From assembly GCA_018056215.1 (NCBI GenBank), contig JAGPGB010000035.1, positions 1-8,647 on the forward strand: a DNA stretch of 8,647 bases, given 5' to 3'. The position numbers and the translations under genes were made by a program. Each line of letters begins with the position of its first letter. Positions within the stretch are counted from its first letter, which is position 1. Positions 5,381-8,647 of the stretch are shown here, in pieces. The DNA is from Bacteroidales bacterium (GTDB lineage: Bacteria; Bacteroidota; Bacteroidia; Bacteroidales; DTU049). A model generated the notes under the pieces. It searched no databases and was not told the DNA's origin. It worked only from the letters and a program-made list of their open reading frames with translations.

Positions 5381-7563
5381 TGGACTAAAATCCTTTGGGG
5401 GTCATTAGTTTGCAGTTGAGGGTCTTGTTCTCTTCCCATTCTTCTTGCCATCGCCCCAACATTTTCCTGTAAATATTGTAATAGCTCTGCTTCAGTTATT
5501 TTTTTATCCTGGTCTTTATTTGCCTCACCTTTTAAACCTTTCATTAAAAAGTAAGAGAAAAGACCGTGCTGTTTCTCATTGTAAGCACTCGCTATCTGAG
5601 AAGCTTGAGCAGCTGAGAAAACAGATAGATTAGGAGCAACGGCTGGCATTTCCGGACTTATAAATACTGGTTTGGCAGATGCCAGGATAATTTCATTATT
5701 GCGATTGGCTCCACTAAAACAACTATCTAAAAATATAGTTACTTTCTTTGCCTTTAAGGAACTTAAATTGGAATACAACTGTTGAAGTGAATATCCTGTA
5801 TTATTTGGGAAATTAGGATTGCCATCATAGGGAAGTAAATAAGCTTCATTCGCGGTCATATCTGGAACTCCGTGTCCGCTATAAAAGATGAAGATTTCAC
5901 ATTCATTTTTATTGGCATTTTTATCTAACCAGCCCTTAGGGTTAAAAATGGCGTTAAACTCGCTTAAAGAAGCTCCATCATCAGTCTTTATATAAATATT
6001 TTCTGATGGAATACCTAAAACTTTCTGGAAATACTCTCGCATAAATTCAGCATCTCTACGAGCATAGGGAACTTGACTGACATTTTTATAATTCTCTATA
6101 CCTAAAATCACTCCCCAACGATTATTGTTAATTTTACTATATAGAGGAATATCTTGTTCAATATCTATTGATAAAGAAGGAGCAATACTAATATTTTCCT
6201 TATTCTCTTTTCCGGCAATTACCATCTGATCGGCAGTGCGTTGTCGTTGATTAAAGGCTAAGTTTAAAGGTTGGTCCATTTTACAAAATTGGGATCTACT
6301 TTCTTTTAAATCTATTTTTATATCTAATTTTGTAGCTGTTTTAGCAGTATAAATATCAAAAACTATGTCTTTATATTCACCTGGAGACATATTACCCAAA
6401 TTAAAAGTGTTACTACCTCCATAAAAAATAATGCCTTCACCAAATTTAATTTCTGCTATTACATTTTTTGCAATTCCAATCCCTTTATTGTGTATACGAA
6501 CGGTTATGTTAACGGACTCTCCAGGTTCAATCATACCATTCTTATTAAAATCATCTATACCTACATCAAATACATAAATATCCGGCGGTTGTAAAGCTTT
6601 AGTTTCAAACTTTAAATTAATATCATTCGGAGGAAAGCCATTTTGCTCATTAAACTTGATATATAATGTTACTTTACCAGTAGGCACACCCATCCCTGCA
6701 ATAATTTTTATTTGCTTTTCACAAGTCTCACCTGGTTTTATTTCCCCAAAATATATATTCCCAGGATAACTAAGACCTATAGAAGGTTGTAAATCCAATT
6801 TAGCTTCCACCATGTAAGCACTACCAGCTCCATTATTTGTGATGGAGATAACAATTTGAGCAGTTTCCTCAGCATCCAGCATTTGATTACCACTTGGTTC
6901 ATTAAAAAATATAGAAGCTTCTAAATCAGGAGGCGTAAATGATGCAAGAATTTTAGGTTTCTGTTCAGATGAAACTCTTTCTATTGAATAAAAATTACCA
7001 TACGCTCCAGAAAGCTCTGCTTCTAAATAAATCCAATTAAAATTCTCGTCCCATTGTCTGGTAACTCTTAATTGGTATTTGTCAAAATTTTTTTTAACAT
7101 CTTGAGCTTGATAAATTGGAACAAATATTTCAAAATTGCGGAAACCCGTTTGAATAAGATAGGTTTGTTTATCCGCATTATATGCTCCTAATTTACCTTC
7201 CATTACAACGACTTCTCGAGATTGTATTATTAGACTTTGTAATTTTTCTTTTAATTTTTGTTGATGTGCTGTATAAAGAGCTTCAGCATCTTTTATTTTT
7301 TGCTCATAATCCTCTTTAATTTCATTAATTTGATTATAATAAGCGACTTTCCGCTTTTCAAATTGTTGAGTAGTTTCATATTCACCCTTAACTGGAAATT
7401 GTAATTTGCTAATTATAGCATCTCTTTCAGCTATCAAAGATTCTGCAGAAAAAGGTACTCCTATCCATGATTTTAAAGCCATAGCTTCATCTAAAGTGCT
7501 TGCAGATAAAAAATTATTCATTACAAATAAATAAAATAAAAACATAAATCTAATATATTTCAT
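5374..7563 (-). CDS. Exported caspase-like protease A (peptidase C14) with CARDB-like stalk
   Basis: 729-aa paralogue of protease B with the same architecture end to end. It has a signal peptide (1-22), a charged helical segment with K-G-E-Y-E-T-T (59-65) to about 115, a strand-rich segment (about 125-195), two P-P-D-led Ig-like repeats (about 211-323 and 326-440) and a caspase domain (about 481-729). The dyad is H564 (Y-S-G-H-G) and C615 (D-S-C-F-S-G), with D613 as the likely P1-basic specificity residue. The stalk EF-hand-like loop is D338-N340-N342-I345-E349. The C-terminal loop is N682-D684-D686-I689-E693, with Asn replacing Asp at position 1. It has three further cysteines (281, 427, 555) that protease B lacks. 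By eye the protease domains match over roughly two thirds of positions and the N-terminal parts less. The GAGG ribosome site is 5 bases upstream. The gene follows the barrel-type module protein by 32 bases, with a possible promoter in between. Confidence 0.9.
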   Translation of the reverse strand: MKYIRFMFLFYLFVMNNFLSASTLDEAMALKSWIGVPFSAESLIAERDAIISKLQFPVKGEYETTQQFEKRKVAYYNQINEIKEDYEQKIKDAEALYTAHQQKLKEKLQSLIIQSREVVVMEGKLGAYNADKQTYLIQTGFRNFEIFVPIYQAQDVKKNFDKYQLRVTRQWDENFNWIYLEAELSGAYGNFYSIERVSSEQKPKILASFTPPDLEASIFFNEPSGNQMLDAEETAQIVISITNNGAGSAYMVEAKLDLQPSIGLSYPGNIYFGEIKPGETCEKQIKIIAGMGVPTGKVTLYIKFNEQNGFPPNDINLKFETKALQPPDIYVFDVGIDDFNKNGMIEPGESVNITVRIHNKGIGIAKNVIAEIKFGEGIIFYGGSNTFNLGNMSPGEYKDIVFDIYTAKTATKLDIKIDLKESRSQFCKMDQPLNLAFNQRQRTADQMVIAGKENKENISIAPSLSIDIEQDIPLYSKINNNRWGVILGIENYKNVSQVPYARRDAEFMREYFQKVLGIPSENIYIKTDDGASLSEFNAIFNPKGWLDKNANKNECEIFIFYSGHGVPDMTANEAYLLPYDGNPNFPNNTGYSLQQLYSNLSSLKAKKVTIFLDSCFSGANRNNEIILASAKPVFISPEMPAVAPNLSVFSAAQASQIASAYNEKQHGLFSYFLMKGLKGEANKDQDKKITEAELLQYLQENVGAMARRMGREQDPQLQTNDPQRILVQW

Positions 7564-7581
7564 ATTATCCTCACACTTTAT

Positions 7582-7609
7582 ATAATAATAAATTATTAAT
7601 CAAGGTCAA
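7582..7609 (-). promoter_or_regulatory. Candidate sigma70-type promoter of protease A
   Basis: On the minus strand TTGACC (7609-7604) is followed after 16 bases by TATTAT (7587-7582), five of six matches to the -10 consensus. A transcript would start close to the ribosome site of protease A. The -35 box lies within the last codons of the upstream gene. It could give protease A expression beyond read-through from the barrel-protein gene. AT-rich DNA yields such matches by chance. Confidence 0.35.
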
Positions 7610-8474
7610 GCTGTGCTCCTATACCTATACATACTGATATACCATTAAAATTATTAAAATTACAATAATATCCTCTATATTCTTTAATTACATTTGAATA
7701 GGTAGCTTCTAAAGTTAAATTATAGAAACACAAACCAAATTTTAAATAATAACCAGCAGAACTACCAGAACTTAGTTGATCCCAGTTTTCCTCTGTATCA
7801 CCATAAGATATTTCTTCCGAAATTTTATAAAAACATCCGCCTGCTCCGAAATATGGATAAATGAAAGAATTATTTAACTTATACAATAAACCCAAGTTAA
7901 TATCGGGCTTTATAAATAAGTTTACATGTCCTTCCTGTTCATTATTGGATTCTTTATATGTATTTTTTTTAATAAAAGAAAATAAATTAATATCTAATTC
8001 AATACCAAATTTCGAATAATCCCATAAAGTACAACCTCCTCCAAAAGTTCCTGAAGTATCATAATCTTCTTTAAGATTAGAATCTAAAGGGAAAAAAATA
8101 CCCATATTACAATCCAAATAACCAGATAACCTATAAATAGTACGATCAATGTAAATTTTAAAGTTCCAATTATCTGGTTCAACACCTTCTAATACCGGAT
8201 CCCAAAATACACAAAAATTCTTATCTGCTTCACATTTAGCATTAACACACTCACCAAACATAAATTTAGGTTGTTCAATTTCCCTTTTATCTTTATATGG
8301 AATTATTTTTATCAAATAAAATTTATTCTTCATTCCTGATAAATCAAAGTTAATTTTATAATAACCAACCTCGGGATCTTGAGAAACCATAATATTTTTG
8401 ATAGATGCCCCTATTAGAAAGCTCATAAAGTTTGTAAATATAAGAAATAAAAGGATAAACTTTAAATTTTTCAT
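7596..8474 (-). CDS. Exported protein: N-terminal module plus predicted outer-membrane beta-barrel half
   Basis: 292 aa, no named family recognised. Residues 1-23 are a signal peptide. Residues 24-110 match the N-terminal module of the FGE-like protein at 4145-5188: I-K-N-I-M-V-S-Q-D-P (25-34), G-Y-Y-K-I (37-41), C-V-F-W-D-P (88-93) and D-N-W-N-F-K-I (101-107). Residues about 112-292 alternate hydrophobic and polar residues in strand-sized blocks with turn-like gaps (for example G-I-E-L-D-I-N-L, D-I-N-L-G-L-L-Y, I-Y-P-Y-F-G-A-G-G, Y-L-K-F-G-L-C-F, L-T-L-E-A-T-Y-S, I-G-I-G-A-Q-L-D-L). This looks like a small 8-stranded outer-membrane barrel, although it does not end in the usual aromatic residue. 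It is rich in cysteine for an exported protein (nine in the mature part). The GAGAGG ribosome site lies 8 bases upstream. It is the first gene of the run, and may anchor or present the module at the outer membrane for protease A. The barrel is inferred from pattern alone. Confidence 0.75.
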   Translation of the reverse strand: MKNLKFILLFLIFTNFMSFLIGASIKNIMVSQDPEVGYYKINFDLSGMKNKFYLIKIIPYKDKREIEQPKFMFGECVNAKCEADKNFCVFWDPVLEGVEPDNWNFKIYIDRTIYRLSGYLDCNMGIFFPLDSNLKEDYDTSGTFGGGCTLWDYSKFGIELDINLFSFIKKNTYKESNNEQEGHVNLFIKPDINLGLLYKLNNSFIYPYFGAGGCFYKISEEISYGDTEENWDQLSSGSSAGYYLKFGLCFYNLTLEATYSNVIKEYRGYYCNFNNFNGISVCIGIGAQLDLD

Positions 8475-8482
8475 ATTACTTA

Positions 8483-8488
8483 CCTCTC
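8483..8488 (-). promoter_or_regulatory. Ribosome binding site of the barrel-protein gene
   Basis: GAGAGG on the minus strand, 8 bases before the ATG at 8474, supports this start. Confidence 0.5.
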
Positions 8489-8518
8489 AATTTTACACAT
8501 TCCCTAACTATGCATTTT

Positions 8519-8589
8519 TGTCAATGAATAATTTAATTTTAAGATTTATAAGATTGTAATTTATTGCCCATTTATACTTCTTTCGTCAA
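8519..8589 (-). promoter_or_regulatory. Likely promoter region of the operon
   Basis: The 173 bases between the window's right edge and the first gene are very AT-rich and contain no credible ORF on either strand. Two TTGAC boxes occur on the minus strand: TTGACG (8589-8584) and TTGACA (8524-8519, a perfect -35 match). Neither has a good -10 at normal spacing. The best, TAAAAT, lies 23 bases after TTGACA, which is too far for standard sigma70. The 11-bp element shared with the second cassette sits between them. A promoter here is expected from gene order, but its exact position is unclear. Confidence 0.3.
8545..8555 (-). repeat. 11-bp element shared by the upstream regions of both module genes (copy 2)
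   Basis: AATCTTATAAA on the minus strand is identical to 5261-5251. It lies upstream of the TTGACA box and of the barrel-type module gene. Confidence 0.3.
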
Positions 8590-8647
8590 TTCAAATAACT
8601 CTTATAATAAAATGGTTAGATAGAATTTTTTAACCACAAATATAAAC

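Larger units (their letters stand above)
1880..8474 (-). repeat. Two diverged copies of a module-protein + caspase cassette in tandem
   Basis: Copy 1 is 8474-5374 (barrel-type module protein, protease A) and copy 2 is 5188-1880 (FGE-type module protein, protease B). Gene order, orientation, the shared N-terminal module in the first gene, full-length collinearity of the second and the same ATGGTRA junction after it all repeat. The proteases are similar enough to keep short identical DNA, for example 24 bases at 2031-2054 and 5525-5548. The first genes match only in their N-terminal module. Confidence 0.6.

Noticed and set aside
5445..5633. Plus-strand 62-codon ORF
   Set aside because: It lies opposite the conserved C-terminal part of protease A and shows no protein-like features of its own.
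1880..7563. Gingipain/clostripain (C25/C11) or CHAT instead of C14 for the two proteases
   Set aside because: The G-I-E-N-Y start, the R-D-A helix, Y-Y-S-G-H-G and D-S-C-F-S-G in this order and spacing fit peptidase C14 best. The CARDB-like stalk is reminiscent of C25 proteins but is not specific to them.
1..8647. CRISPR array, tRNA or rRNA gene, insertion sequence or attachment site
   Set aside because: No regularly spaced repeats, no cloverleaf-like segment, no transposase or integrase and no flanking direct repeats were seen on either strand.

Overview
The window is AT-rich bacterial DNA. All credible genes lie on the minus strand, so transcription runs from right to left. Nearly every product starts with a Sec signal peptide or lipoprotein signal, so this is a cell-envelope or secretion locus of a diderm (Gram-negative type) bacterium. 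The mix of exported caspase-like proteases, 'D-x-N-x-N-G-x-I-E-P-G-E' CARDB/NEW3-type Ig-like domains, an FGE-sulfatase (SUMF1-type) protein and DUF4384 and LPP20 lipoproteins, with low GC, reminds me of Candidatus Cloacimonadota or a relative in the FCB group. That placement is an inference from style, not from a marker gene.

Layout in transcription order: (1) 8474-7596, an exported protein with an N-terminal beta-sandwich-like module and a C-terminal outer-membrane-barrel-like half; (2) 7563-5374, exported caspase-like protease A (729 aa); (3) 5380-5270, a 36-codon ORF overlapping the end of protease A, possibly the remnant of a lipoprotein gene; (4) 5188-4145, an exported protein with the same N-terminal module as (1) but an FGE-sulfatase domain behind it; (5) 4087-1880, exported caspase-like protease B (735 aa), a close paralogue of A; (6) 1886-867, a DUF4384 lipoprotein overlapping B by 7 bases; (7) 870-793, a doubtful 25-codon ORF; (8) 783-235, an LPP20-family lipoprotein; then a strong hairpin/T-tract terminator around 134-186.

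The main result is that the locus looks like a duplicated cassette: [N-module protein + caspase (+ DUF4384-type lipoprotein)] occurs twice. The caspases stayed very similar, the N-module partners diverged and carry completely different C-terminal domains, and the lipoprotein survives intact only after copy B. Both caspases keep the His/Cys dyad, a 'DSCFSG' active site and two EF-hand-like loops, one in the stalk and one near the C terminus of the protease domain. That suggests a calcium-responsive extracytoplasmic protease.

Working model (inference): two exported caspases act in the periplasm or at the surface together with module-bearing partners, one a predicted barrel and the other a lectin-fold FGE-like domain, and two outer-membrane lipoproteins. 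The partners may be substrates, anchors or sensors. Nothing in the window shows what triggers the proteases or what they cut.
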